In this document: positions 15,517 through 24,362 of the stretch, piece after piece
How the letters are laid out: each line of letters begins with the position of its first letter
Numbering within the stretch: position 1 is the stretch's first letter
From: Microvirga arvi
GTDB taxonomy: Bacteria > Pseudomonadota > Alphaproteobacteria > Rhizobiales > Beijerinckiaceae
DNA: 64,000 nucleotides
NCBI RefSeq assembly: GCF_016892765.1
Contig: NZ_JAFEMD010000015.1
Span: 60,222 to 124,221, forward strand
Direction of reading: 5' to 3'
Notes under the pieces: model-generated
Database searches by the model: none
What the model was told of the DNA's origin: nothing
What the model saw: only the letters and a program-made list of their open reading frames with translations
Translations under genes and position numbers: made by a program

Positions 15517-18378
15517 ATGCGCCAGGTCATTGTGCTCGCGCTCGTTCCGATCATCGCCACAACACCGACGCTCGCTGCTCCCGGAGTGATCACTGCCAGC
15601 GTCAACTTCCGCTCGGGACCCGGAGCGAACTTCTCGTCCATCCGGACCCTGCCGACCGGCACCGCCGTTGAAATCGGTGACTGTGAGGAATCCGGCAATT
15701 GGTGCGCTGTCACGGTCGAAGGGCGAAGCGGTTTTGTCAGCGGACGCTACCTGGAGGAGAAGCAGGGCCCCGAAGGCTGGCCTCGCGCCTATGAGGTCGG
15801 CAAAGGCCGCATGGTGCTGTTTCAGCCACAGTTCACCGAGTGGACCGATTTCAAGATGATTGAGGCCTTAGTGGCGGCTCAATACCTGAAGGCGCCTGAC
15901 GCCAATCCGGTCTTTGGCGTGATCGGGCTCAAGGGCGCAACCTCCTACGATGACGATGCCGGCGAGATCGTCATCAGCGACATCTCGGTCACCCAGCTCA
16001 ACTTCTCAGGGCTGAGCCGCGACGACCTGAAGGCGCTTGCGGTGGAGACCGGCAAGCTCCTGCCGGCCGGCCCGATCACGGTGGCCGAGGCACGCGTGAC
16101 GGCAAGCCTTGCCGAGCAGAAGCGCATGATCGACGTGACCGGGCTCAAGGCGGATCCACCGCGGATCCTCGTCTCGACCACGCCGGCTATTCTGCTTCAG
16201 ACCGACGGGGAAGCTGCCTATGCGCCCGTCAAGGGCAAGACCGGCCTGTCGTTCGTCGTCAACAGCAACTGGGATCTGTTCAGAATCGAGGAGGGCGGCA
16301 CCCTCTACCTGCGTGACGATACCCACTGGTTGACCGCCGGTACGATCAGCGGACCGTGGACGGTGGTGACCGAGCTTCCCCCGCTGCTAACGAGTCTGCC
16401 CGACGACGGCAACTGGGCCGATGCCAGCGGAGCTGTCCCGCCAGAAGCGTATCAAGCCGGTAAAGCTCCAAAAATCATCGTCACGGACACCCCCGCAGAG
16501 TTGATCCTGTTCGAAGGTGAGCCTTCCCTTCAAGATGTTCCCAAGACATCGCTGCAGTGGGCCTCGAACACCGAGGCTGATGTCTTTTACGACAAGACCG
16601 GGAAGCAATGGTACGTGCTCCTGTCTGGCCGCTGGTTCCGCGCAGCCGCGCTCGAGGGGCCATGGGCGTTCGCCACGCCCGATCTGCCGGCTGACTTCCA
16701 GAACATTCCCGAGGACGCGCCGTATTTTGCCGTGCGCGCAGCCGTGCCCGGGACGTCGGAGGCCGCTGAGGCGCGGCTCAAGGCCAGCATTCCCACCACG
16801 GCGCGGGTCGAGACGGGCTCGATCACGCCGACAATTGCCTATGCGGGCGATGCACAATTCGCACCTATCGAGACAACTGACCTCTCCTACGCAACCAATA
16901 CAACTGACACAGTGATCAAGGTCGGTGAGCAGTATTTCCTGCTCCAGGACGGCGTCTGGTTCGTGTCCGGCAGCCCGAATGGTCCGTGGCAGCTGGCACG
17001 TGAGGTGCCCGACTCCATCTACGCGATCCCGCCGTCTTCGCCAGTCTACAATGCCACCTATGTCCGTGTGTATGATACCGAGCCAGATGCGGTTTGGTAC
17101 GGCTACACCATGGGCTACCTGTCCGGCTATCTGGCCTGGGGTACCTATGTGTACGGCACCGGCTGGGCCTATCCGCCGTACTGGTACAGCTGGCCGGGAT
17201 ACGCTTATCCGATCTACTACCCCCGGCCGGTCACTTGGGGGATCGGAGCCTATTACAATCCGATCCGGGGCATGTACGGCCGCTATGGCTATACCTACGG
17301 GCCCTACCGAGGGATTGCGGGAGCACGGTCCTGGAATCCGGCAACAGGCACCTACGGCCGCGCTGGCGCTGCCTGGGGCCCGCGCGGATCGGCCGGTTTC
17401 GTCGGAGCCTACAACCCGCGCACGGACGGGGCTGGATATGTTGCCGGCGGCCGCAATGTGTATGGCGCATGGAAGTCCGCCGGGGTTCGGCGCGGGTCCG
17501 AGTGGGCGCGGGTGACGGCACGGGACACCGCGGCCGGCGGCTCGGCGCTGCGCTGGAACACGTCGAACGGGCAGGGCTTCATCCGCGAGGGCCGTCGCGG
17601 CGACATCTACGCGGGCCGGGATGGTAACGTCTATCGCAACACGGGCGACGGATGGCAGCGCTTCGACGGAGGCTGGCAGGACGTCGCCCAGCCCAAGGGA
17701 GGGGAGCTTCTCGGGCGCGGCGAAGGACGCGAGGGTCTGTCGCCGGAAGGGCGTGAGCGGCTGCAGGAGCGTGGCGAAGGGGCAGGTCTGAGAGAACTCG
17801 CAGGAGCAGGCGCGGCGGGAGCGGCAGGTGCCGCCTTGGGCCAGCGCTTGGGCTCTGGTGGCGAACAGAGCGGCCGAGACCGCATAGGAAACACCGCTGG
17901 TCGCGAACGGGCGCAGGGCCGGGCGGAGCAACGCCCGTCGGGAGAGCGGCAGGTGCAGCAGCGCCCAACTGCCCAACAGCGCCCGACGACAGCATCCCGC
18001 TCGCCACGGCAGGAGCAGGCGCGACCCCAACAGCGCCCGGCAGCGCAGCAGCGCCCCTCCCAGCAACGACAGGCGGCACAGGACCGCCAAGTGGCGCAGC
18101 AACGTCCGGCCTCTCAGCAGCGCCCCGCGACGAAGCCCCGTCCCGCCACGCAGCGCCCAGCGGTCCGCGAACAGCTGCCATCGAACCTGATGCGGGACGT
18201 CCAGGCGCGGAATCTTGGAAACCAGCGCCAGATTGCCAGCCGCCAGGCCTACCGGCCACCGTCGGCGCAGTTCTCCCGTTCACCGGCGTCCTTCTCCCCA
18301 CAACGCAGCTTTGCACCACGGGGCGGGTTTGGCGGCGGTGGCTTCCGGGGTGGAGGCCGTGGCGGCGGCCGTCGATGA
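15517..18378 (+). CDS. Large exported SH3-domain protein with Tyr-, Gln- and Gly-rich tail
   Basis: A 953-residue protein with a signal peptide (to about residue 20) and an SH3-type domain (about 22-80: SVNFRSGPGANFSSIRTLPTGTAVEIGDC then GRSGFVSGRYLEE). Residues about 240-530 hold three related blocks containing W-x-GPW motifs (TISGPWTVVTELPP, ALEGPWAFATPDLP, SPNGPWQLAREVP). A Tyr/Trp/Gly-rich region (about 530-760) and a QQRP/QRP-rich basic tail ending FRGGGRGGGRR follow. The architecture suggests a cell-envelope or peptidoglycan-associated protein; enzymatic activity is not evident. The start was chosen for its GGAGGG site and the signal peptide. Confidence 0.8.
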   Translation: MRQVIVLALVPIIATTPTLAAPGVITASVNFRSGPGANFSSIRTLPTGTAVEIGDCEESGNWCAVTVEGRSGFVSGRYLEEKQGPEGWPRAYEVGKGRMVLFQPQFTEWTDFKMIEALVAAQYLKAPDANPVFGVIGLKGATSYDDDAGEIVISDISVTQLNFSGLSRDDLKALAVETGKLLPAGPITVAEARVTASLAEQKRMIDVTGLKADPPRILVSTTPAILLQTDGEAAYAPVKGKTGLSFVVNSNWDLFRIEEGGTLYLRDDTHWLTAGTISGPWTVVTELPPLLTSLPDDGNWADASGAVPPEAYQAGKAPKIIVTDTPAELILFEGEPSLQDVPKTSLQWASNTEADVFYDKTGKQWYVLLSGRWFRAAALEGPWAFATPDLPADFQNIPEDAPYFAVRAAVPGTSEAAEARLKASIPTTARVETGSITPTIAYAGDAQFAPIETTDLSYATNTTDTVIKVGEQYFLLQDGVWFVSGSPNGPWQLAREVPDSIYAIPPSSPVYNATYVRVYDTEPDAVWYGYTMGYLSGYLAWGTYVYGTGWAYPPYWYSWPGYAYPIYYPRPVTWGIGAYYNPIRGMYGRYGYTYGPYRGIAGARSWNPATGTYGRAGAAWGPRGSAGFVGAYNPRTDGAGYVAGGRNVYGAWKSAGVRRGSEWARVTARDTAAGGSALRWNTSNGQGFIREGRRGDIYAGRDGNVYRNTGDGWQRFDGGWQDVAQPKGGELLGRGEGREGLSPEGRERLQERGEGAGLRELAGAGAAGAAGAALGQRLGSGGEQSGRDRIGNTAGRERAQGRAEQRPSGERQVQQRPTAQQRPTTASRSPRQEQARPQQRPAAQQRPSQQRQAAQDRQVAQQRPASQQRPATKPRPATQRPAVREQLPSNLMRDVQARNLGNQRQIASRQAYRPPSAQFSRSPASFSPQRSFAPRGGFGGGGFRGGGRGGGRR

Positions 18379-18456
18379 GCGATCAGGGGTCAAACAGGCG
18401 AGCAGCGTTGTCCTGACGCTTCTATGACCGCCAGCCTATCATGAGGAAGTGCGGCC

Positions 18457-18693
18457 ATGCCTCGTTTCTTCTTTCACATCCGGTTCGACCACCACACGCA
18501 AAGCCGCGACGAGCTTGGTCTCGACTTCCCGGACGTAGAGACCGCCCGCGCTGAGGCAGTCCGCGCCGCCAAGGATCTCAGAGATGGGTTCGCGGCTCAG
18601 GGGCGAGATCTGCAGGACTATGCCATTGAGGTCGAGAATGCCTCGGGCGAGCTGGTTTTTCGCCTGCCATTCTCCGAGATGTTCGATGCATAA
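18457..18693 (+). CDS. DUF6894 family protein
   Basis: A 78-residue protein with the DUF6894 pattern: MPRFFFHIRFD, then DELGLDFPDVETARAEAVRAAKDL and IEVENASGELVFRLPFSEMF. This family is abundant in Hyphomicrobiales and has no established function. GAGGAAG lies upstream of the ATG. A second member is at 30419-30685. Confidence 0.8.
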   Translation: MPRFFFHIRFDHHTQSRDELGLDFPDVETARAEAVRAAKDLRDGFAAQGRDLQDYAIEVENASGELVFRLPFSEMFDA

Positions 18694-18963
18694 ACTGGGC
18701 GGCGATTGCTGGAATGCTGAGGCCATTGCCGAGAAGGGCGCCCGCAACAGCGCCCATCGCTACAGCGTGCTGATTGAGAATGGGGCCGTCCGCAACTCCG
18801 GTGGAGCAGGGGTCAACATTGCACTGTATGCGCAGACGCTTCTCCAGATGCCTTCGTAACCTGTCGGCTCACCTGTGGCGGCATCAGCGGATCCGCGAAT
18901 GTACCGCGCACTCAGGCGAAATAGGCATAAACATTGACTTCAGGTGGCGAAATGAGGCTGTCA

Positions 18964-20256
18964 TCAGCCCGCTGATTCCTCAGGTTCCGACAGCCTGTCG
19001 GACGCCGGGTCGATCAGGAAAAATCCCACAAGCGTTCCCAGGATGACGAGGGATCCTGCAACCAGAAGAGCTGTGCGGAAACCGCCTGCTGGATCGGCTC
19101 CAATATCAACGATGAATCCCATGATCGCAGGCGCGAGAGGCCCGGCGAGCGTCGCGACGGCATTGGTGATTCCGAGCGCCGCGCCACGCTGTCCGTCCGG
19201 AGTGACCTCGGCGACCAAGCACGGACCAAGCACAAAGATGACAGTGCCGAGGGAAAACGCGCCCGCCGTGCACAGGATGGACGCAGTCGATCCCCCGGAT
19301 TGCGACAGCAGGATCGCCAGCAGGCCCGCGGCAAGGGCGCACCCGGAGGCAACGCCGCCGCAGGCGAGCCGGCTTGAAACACCGCGCCGCTGCAGGCCGT
19401 CCGAGAAGGCGCTGATGGCGGGCAGGATCATGATCTGGCAAAGCGCCACCAGCATGATGATCCAACCCGCCTGGGCCGGCGTATAGCCGAAGGTTTGGTT
19501 TAGGATCGCCGGCAGCCAAACGACGGCGATGGTCAGCAGCCAGTAAGCGGAGAAGCTGACAATCACAACCCCGATGACAGTTCGACGACTGAGCAGCTGA
19601 CGGTATGGCAGATGCATCTCGGGTTGGTGCGGGATCATGTCACGAGGGGTGAGGGGCTCCTCGCGCGCGAGCGCCAACCAGATGGTGCACCAGATGAGGC
19701 CAGCCGCACCGAGAAGTCCGAAGGCTAGATGCCAGGACCAAGTGGCAATGACGGCAACGATCAACGGGGCGACGATCCCATTGCCAGCTAGGGAGCCGAT
19801 GGCGATGAGGCTGGTCGGCATGGCCCTGTGCTCGTGCGGGAACCACTTGTACACGGCGTGCAGCGCAACCGGGTAGGCTGGCCCCTCGCTGAAGCCGAGC
19901 GCGACCCTGTTGGCGATCAAAGCGGCAGCGGAGACTGGCAGCAGCATCGGCAGCTGGCACAACGACCAGATTACCGCCAGGGCCGCAAGCACCCACCGGG
20001 CAGCGACATGGTTCACCAGGAACCCGACGAGGACAGCGCTCAGCGAGAAGAAGATGAAGAAGCTTGCCCCGATCAGGCCGAACTGGGCGTGACTCAGACC
20101 CATCTCCTGCATGATCGGGATCGCAGCGAGGCCGAACACGGCTCGGTCAGCAAAGTTGATGAGCATGAACAGAAACAGCAGGCCCACCACTATCCATGCA
20201 TGGATTGGGTTTGCTGTTCCAACCGTGAACACGGCCTGTGGGCGCGCCTCCGCCAA
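18964..20256 (-). CDS. Major facilitator superfamily transporter
   Basis: A 430-residue inner-membrane permease with about twelve helices. It has the MFS pattern of the anion:cation symporter branch: NFADRAVFGLAAIPIMQEMGLSHAQFGLIGASFF, then RVALGFSEGPAYPVALHAVYKWFPHEHRA. Members take up organic acids such as tartrate, phthalate or galactonate with protons; the substrate cannot be read from the sequence. TTTCAGGAGG lies just upstream of the start. No co-transcribed catabolic gene is visible. Confidence 0.87.
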   Translation of the reverse strand: MAEARPQAVFTVGTANPIHAWIVVGLLFLFMLINFADRAVFGLAAIPIMQEMGLSHAQFGLIGASFFIFFSLSAVLVGFLVNHVAARWVLAALAVIWSLCQLPMLLPVSAAALIANRVALGFSEGPAYPVALHAVYKWFPHEHRAMPTSLIAIGSLAGNGIVAPLIVAVIATWSWHLAFGLLGAAGLIWCTIWLALAREEPLTPRDMIPHQPEMHLPYRQLLSRRTVIGVVIVSFSAYWLLTIAVVWLPAILNQTFGYTPAQAGWIIMLVALCQIMILPAISAFSDGLQRRGVSSRLACGGVASGCALAAGLLAILLSQSGGSTASILCTAGAFSLGTVIFVLGPCLVAEVTPDGQRGAALGITNAVATLAGPLAPAIMGFIVDIGADPAGGFRTALLVAGSLVILGTLVGFFLIDPASDRLSEPEESAG

Positions 20257-20537
20257 GATCCCATGCCCCTTCCTTTCAGGAGGCTAGAACCGACGCCACA
20301 GCAACGCAACTATCCGGTGCGACAACCTTCCGGCGCCCTTTGCATTCAGGCCCCGCAGGCCCTGCCATGCGAGATCAAAGCTCATGGGGCCGTGTGACTT
20401 GGCCTTGATCGTGGCCAATGCCCGGAGGCGCGGCCCCATGTCGGCAGCCGGGTGAATGGCAGAGCCGATGCTCTGTTCGGACCCGGTCGCCGCTCATGTG
20501 TTCGTGATCCGATGGATGGAGCCACAGGAGGGCCTAG

Positions 20538-20744
20538 TCAGGTCCAACGCAGCAGGACCTCGACGGCGCTGATGCCCAGCAGGCAGGACCCGATGGTCAG
20601 GCTCAACAAGCTAAAGACGAGAAGCGCCAGCCGGGTTGCACGCCTTTGTTGTCCATGGACAGCCTCCACAGGCGGGCTTGGCCGACTATCGTTGGCGTAA
20701 CACTGCATCGGCCGATTGAACTCTGGCATTTTGGGTCTTGGCAT
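20538..20744 (-). CDS. Small membrane protein with one C-terminal helix
   Basis: Sixty-eight residues. The start at 20744 is chosen because GGGGAGG lies at good distance. The N-terminal half is polar (MPRPKMPEFNRPMQCYAND); residues about 40-62 form one hydrophobic helix (LALLVFSLLSLTIGSCLLGISAV). It lies about 95 nt downstream of the acetyltransferase gene on the same strand. Function unknown. Confidence 0.5.
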   Translation of the reverse strand: MPRPKMPEFNRPMQCYANDSRPSPPVEAVHGQQRRATRLALLVFSLLSLTIGSCLLGISAVEVLLRWT

Positions 20745-20839
20745 GATCTGCCTCCCCATCCGCGAAGCTGCCTGGATGAAACATTCCGTACCCGCGCTCA
20801 CAATCCCGGCATGTGGCCGCCCGACTGGTCAGTTCAGGC

Positions 20840-21364
20840 TCATTGGAGCTGAAGCACGATGTGGGTCGCGCCCGGCTCTCGCCGAGTCAAAGTTTTCAAC
20901 CCGCTCCCCGCGAACACCTTCAGCATCGCGGTGTTCTCTGGCAGAACATCGGCAATCAACTGCTTGAGCCCTGCATGACGGGCCATGTCCACGAGATGAT
21001 GCATCAGGGCCGTACCGATGCCTTGCCCCTGGTGGTCATCGTCGATGGCAAAGGCCACCTCGGCTTCGCCAGGCCGCACCACGATATAGCGCCCCCCGCC
21101 GACGATCACATGCCGCCCATCCTCTTCCAGCTCGGCAACCAGGGCGACATGGTCCACGAAGTCGACATTGACGTAGAAATCGACTTCCCGATCCGTGAAA
21201 TCGCGCTTGAATCCGAAGAATCGTCGGTAAAGGGATTGATCGCTTGTCCGGCCGACAGCGGCAAGCAGGCTGGTCCGATCCTCAGGTCTAACGGAGCGGA
21301 TCAAGATGTGGCGTCCGTCACGCAGTTTCTCAGATGCCGAGTGGTCTCTCACCTGTACCATCAC
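20840..21364 (-). CDS. GNAT family N-acetyltransferase
   Basis: A 174-residue acetyl-CoA-dependent acetyltransferase. The start IRSVRPEDRTSL, the central VAFAIDDDHQGQGIGTALMHHLVDMARHAGLKQL (acetyl-CoA pyrophosphate loop, here DDHQGQGIG) and VLPENTAMLKVFAGSGL are the GNAT motifs. Similar domains occur in acetyl-CoA-synthetase-type lysine acetyltransferases (Pat), so a link to acetyl-CoA metabolism is possible but not shown. Confidence 0.88.
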   Translation of the reverse strand: MMVQVRDHSASEKLRDGRHILIRSVRPEDRTSLLAAVGRTSDQSLYRRFFGFKRDFTDREVDFYVNVDFVDHVALVAELEEDGRHVIVGGGRYIVVRPGEAEVAFAIDDDHQGQGIGTALMHHLVDMARHAGLKQLIADVLPENTAMLKVFAGSGLKTLTRREPGATHIVLQLQ

Positions 21365-21440
21365 GTCGGTTCTCGCAGCTCAGGCAACAAGGCATTGTGC
21401 GCCGTCCCGCAGACGTCCTGACCGCTCCCGCACGAAGGGC

Positions 21441-21893
21441 TCAGTAGAATCGGCGGTAGGCCACGCGGGGTCCGAGGTAGCGTCGACCGTAATAGCCTCG
21501 GTACCCGCCATAATAGCGCGGCCCGTAATAGGCGCGACGCGGATAGAAGCCTGGGCCGTAATACGCCGCGCGCGGGTAGTAGTAGCGGGGAGCGTAGTAG
21601 CCTGGCCACGGGCCAGAGTACCCATAGCCGTAGGCTGGATATCCGTAGGCTGGGTATCCGTAGGCCGGATACCCATAGGCTGGATATCCGTATCCATACC
21701 CATAGGCAGGAGCAGTGGCGGCTGCGGTGATCAGGCCGCCGAGGATTGCTCCTCCTATCAATCCTGCCGCGACAGCGCCGCCCCCACCGCGATAGTAATA
21801 GCCACGATATCCACGCCAGTACTGAGCGTCCGCGGTTCCAGCGGTGCCGGTCAGGATCAAAACGGCCGCTGCGACGGTTACAAGCTTCTTCAT
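21441..21893 (-). CDS. Tyrosine/glycine-rich exported protein
   Basis: A 150-residue exported protein. The start at 21893 follows GAGGAGG and opens a signal peptide ending near AGTADA. After a short glycine-zipper-like hydrophobic segment (GGGGAVAAGLIGGAILGGLITAA) come repeats of AYGYP and a Tyr/Arg-rich C-terminus. Such proteins are common and poorly understood in rhizobial envelopes. Confidence 0.7.
   Translation of the reverse strand: MKKLVTVAAAVLILTGTAGTADAQYWRGYRGYYYRGGGGAVAAGLIGGAILGGLITAAATAPAYGYGYGYPAYGYPAYGYPAYGYPAYGYGYSGPWPGYYAPRYYYPRAAYYGPGFYPRRAYYGPRYYGGYRGYYGRRYLGPRVAYRRFY
21631..21690 (-). repeat. Four 15-bp tandem repeats
   Basis: Four 15-base units of the form TAGGCYGGRTAYCCR (plus strand) encode AYGYP pentapeptides in the tyrosine-rich exported protein. 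Confidence 0.8.
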
Positions 21894-22043
21894 GGCAGCC
21901 TCCTCAGGCTTAGCATTCACCCCCGGTGTTTCGTCGGCGCCTCTCCGGGTCTGTGCCCCTTCGTTCATTGGTAATACACGGCAACGAGCTTCGGTCTCGT
22001 CCATGTCCCTGAAGATATGCATCGTGCATCATGACCATCAAGG

Positions 22044-22478
22044 CTACCGCCTCACCCGCAACTTTTGCGCCGAACTTTCGGTGCCTCCGCTTCCCCCCGA
22101 AACGGTGTTGAGGCACAGCCTGATCTGATTGTCTCCGTTATCGCGCATGGTCAGGCAGACCTCGGCCTCCTCCAGACAATCGGCTGGATTGCCGTAGCGG
22201 GCGCACAGCTCCTTGCTCTGAACTTGGATCTGGTTGATGATTTCGTAAACGAAGTTGCCGGCTCCGTCTGGCCTCCTTGTCGGCTTCCGCGCCGGCGTGC
22301 TGGCGGGTCCGAATCGTTCGGACGAGGTCCCGGCAACCCTTGAGGCAATCTCCTGCGTATGCCCGGGCGTGAGGTCGTCCGCCACGGCCGCTTGGGCCGA
22401 AAGGAGAGTCGAGAACAAGTTCATCGCCAGCATGGAGATGACCGGCCCTTTCCACAGCACCCTTGAATCAGTTACCAT
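22044..22478 (-). CDS. Exported protein of unknown function
   Basis: A 144-residue protein with a probable signal peptide (VISMLAMNLFSTLLSAQAAVA). The mature part has four cysteines (ELCARYGNPADCLEEAEVCLTMRDNGDNQIRLCLNTV) that could form two disulfides in the periplasm. No known domain. It lies about 125 nt downstream of the predicted transcription start of regulon promoter copy 6. Confidence 0.65.
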   Translation of the reverse strand: MVTDSRVLWKGPVISMLAMNLFSTLLSAQAAVADDLTPGHTQEIASRVAGTSSERFGPASTPARKPTRRPDGAGNFVYEIINQIQVQSKELCARYGNPADCLEEAEVCLTMRDNGDNQIRLCLNTVSGGSGGTESSAQKLRVRR

Positions 22479-22608
22479 GGCTCACCCAACAATTGCGCCG
22501 ATGGCGGTCTGGGTTTTGGAATCCTGGACCTGCATGAACCTGGAAGCTCCACAGCCTGATCACGAAGATGCCTCGCTGCCATGCTGATCTCGGCCGTCCA
22601 TCTCAGGT

Positions 22609-22661
22609 CAAACTACATCAGCCTAGCGATCATGCTTGATTGATTGGGACATGGTCTTGAC
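22609..22661 (-). promoter_or_regulatory. Regulon promoter copy 6
   Basis: On the minus strand, GTCAAG (22661), CATGTCCC and ATCAAGCA (22640-22633) have the standard spacing and are preceded by CCTAAATT. The -10 position reads GTAGTTTG, a weaker match. It points at the exported protein gene starting at 22478. Confidence 0.72.
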
Positions 22662-22721
22662 AATTTAGGACGCGCTTCCGGCATCCAGCGACGACCCCGA
22701 AGAATGCCATTTCCGTTGTCC

Positions 22722-23147
22722 TTACGGTGAGCATCGCTTGTACGAGGTCCCGGTCACGTCCTGATCGTTGAAATATCGCTTGAGCGAACCATCCGGCTGA
22801 CGTGCCATGAGAACCCTGATCTCGTTGCCGGCCACTGCGTTGGTGCAGTCGAGGAGGAGAAGCTCACGGTCTCCGGCTCGCTTGGCCGATTTGATCCGGC
22901 ACGATGCTTGGGGCGTTTTCAGGCGGTTGCCGGAGATGATGAAGGCGGGTGCGAAGATGTCGACCGGTTTCTTGAACGTGGTTCCTTTCCCTGCAGATCC
23001 GTAGATCTCCGCGCATTCGGACACTCCAGATAGCCAGGTCCCCTGGACACCGGAAAGGCCTTCCTGCGCCATTGCTCCTGATACCCCCACCAGCGTCGCA
23101 AAGCTCAGACCAAGCCCGGCGGCAGCTAGAATGCCAGCAAATCTCAT
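22722..23147 (-). CDS. Exported protein of unknown function
   Basis: A 141-residue protein whose start at 23147 follows AGGAGGAG. The signal peptide ends near VSGAMAQ. The mature part contains GVQGTWLSGVSECAEIYG, CRIKSAKRAGDRELLLLDCTN and a C-terminal TSYKRCSP, giving four cysteines that could pair. It resembles small periplasmic proteins of unknown role. The nearest upstream promoter signal is regulon copy 7, with a leader of about 360 nt. Confidence 0.7.
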   Translation of the reverse strand: MRFAGILAAAGLGLSFATLVGVSGAMAQEGLSGVQGTWLSGVSECAEIYGSAGKGTTFKKPVDIFAPAFIISGNRLKTPQASCRIKSAKRAGDRELLLLDCTNAVAGNEIRVLMARQPDGSLKRYFNDQDVTGTSYKRCSP

Positions 23148-23169
23148 CGTAACTCCTCCTTCACGGCAA

Positions 23170-23388
23170 TCATCCTGTGGCCGCTCTGCGCGGAGCAACC
23201 GGGCATGGTCTTGGCCCGAGGCCAGGAACCCACAATGGCTGGATCCTTGTGCAGCTTTCGATGTTCTGCTTCGGATCGTAGAGGAAGAGGGAATTCTGAA
23301 AAGCAAGAAGCTCGTTCGTCATGCTGGACAAGGTTTGTCGGTCCTCTCGGTCGACCCGCCTGGCGTACGCCGTCAGTTCCTTCCATCC
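23170..23388 (-). pseudogene. Possible small-gene remnant in the leader of the 22722 gene
   Basis: An open frame of 73 codons contains a protein-like stretch, WKELTAYARRVDREDRQTL, then MTNELLAFQNSLFLYDPKQN. It then loses its coding character. The only ATG (23322) has no ribosome binding site and would give a 50-residue product. It may be the relic of a gene or a short leader-encoded peptide. I do not recognise the family. Confidence 0.3.
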
Positions 23389-23518
23389 TCAAACCTTCAG
23401 CGGGTGACGTCCTGAATGTTCGTTGTCGGTCTGTGCATCCGGCGCCGGTATCGCGCTGAAGCCTCAGACATAACCAGTCCGGCGGTTGGAGTTCGGTCCG
23501 TGTCGCCTGCCACAGGAT

Positions 23519-23571
23519 CACTTTAGGTGGACCAAGTCAGCATGCTTGACAGAATGAGACAATCCATTAGC
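23519..23571 (-). promoter_or_regulatory. Regulon promoter copy 7
   Basis: On the minus strand, GCTAAT (23571), ATTGTCTC and GTCAAGCA (23550-23543), then CTAAAGTG (23526-23519) after 16 nt. The first half-site is degenerate, but the preceding CCAAAACT and the -10 region match copy 2 very closely. Confidence 0.72.
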
Positions 23572-24362
23572 AGTTTTGGCCATTGCCATTTGCCTAGGTG
23601 ACGGGGTGAAGTAGCTGAGCCACCTCTGGCGGATCAGGATGGGGAAGCGGGCCACGCGCTCCCGCACCGGCGGCAGAACGCGGGCATGTCCTTTTTCGCT
23701 TCAGTTTCGCCCGGTTGAAATAACCCTGTCGGCTGAAAGACAGGGCGCGTCGGTTGCGCCGATAGCTCCGCAAATCACATTTCCTGAATGGTAGGTCGGC
23801 GAACAGCGCCACGGAAATCCCGGCGGGTCCATTCAGGGGTCCATTCCTTGAGCTGCATCGGTTTCCTGATAACCAGGTCTGTTCCTTGGCACTGCGCCGT
23901 CCATCGGGCCGCATCAGGGGATCGAAGGCCATCATGGGGGACTCGCCGACGGCTCAAACTGTCAAGCAATTGTCCTCTCCGATCAAGCACGGTGTTCCGG
24001 GTGGGCTATGGTGCTGCGGAAAAGCAGAGAAGCCATGAGACCCCTCTTTGTATCTGTTCTATTGCATGCCTCGCCCCAGGTCCCGATGTGCGGTCAGGCC
24101 CGACGACCTTTGTCATGACCTATGCCCAGGCTAGGGGATTGTGACTTCGCGGGATGCGGCCGTGCTGCGCACCGGACTTACGACCGCTATGCGCGGGTTG
24201 GGACCTTCTGCGCGCTCCAGGGAACCGCCCCTCCCACCAGGGTGAGGACGGCTGTCTCGCGCAATACATGGTCGGTGGGCTCTGCCGCTCCATCGAGATC
24301 TACAGCGAGCGATGAAGGGAAAAGGCCAGATCCACATGGGAGAAAGGCAAGGGGACAAAGCC
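23572..24362 (+). other. Intergenic stretch before the Ca2+/H+ antiporter
   Basis: No convincing gene was found. It holds regulon promoter copy 8 (23961-24013), a seven-base perfect hairpin CCCTGTC/GACAGGG at 23723-23744 without a T-run, and a leader of about 340 nt ahead of the antiporter. One ATG at 24035 opens only 27 codons. Confidence 0.5.
23961..24013 (+). promoter_or_regulatory. Regulon promoter copy 8
   Basis: GTCAAG (23961), ATTGTCCTC and ATCAAGCA (to 23989), preceded by CTCAAACT and followed after 16 nt by CTATGGTG (24006-24013). One of the best matches. The first clear gene downstream is the antiporter at 24363. Confidence 0.8.

Noticed and set aside
16387..18102. 571-codon minus-strand frame opposite the SH3 protein gene
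   Set aside because: Antisense shadow with Arg/Ala/Pro-rich composition and no motif.
18686..18859. 57-codon frame overlapping the end of the first DUF6894 gene
   Set aside because: No ribosome binding site, no recognisable similarity; could be chance.
21238..21268. Regulon-like CTTGTCC with CAAGCAGG inside the acetyltransferase gene
   Set aside because: Half-site spacing is wrong and it lies in coding sequence.
23594..23935. 113-codon minus-strand frame upstream of the antiporter
   Set aside because: Basic low-information sequence, no start signal, no family.
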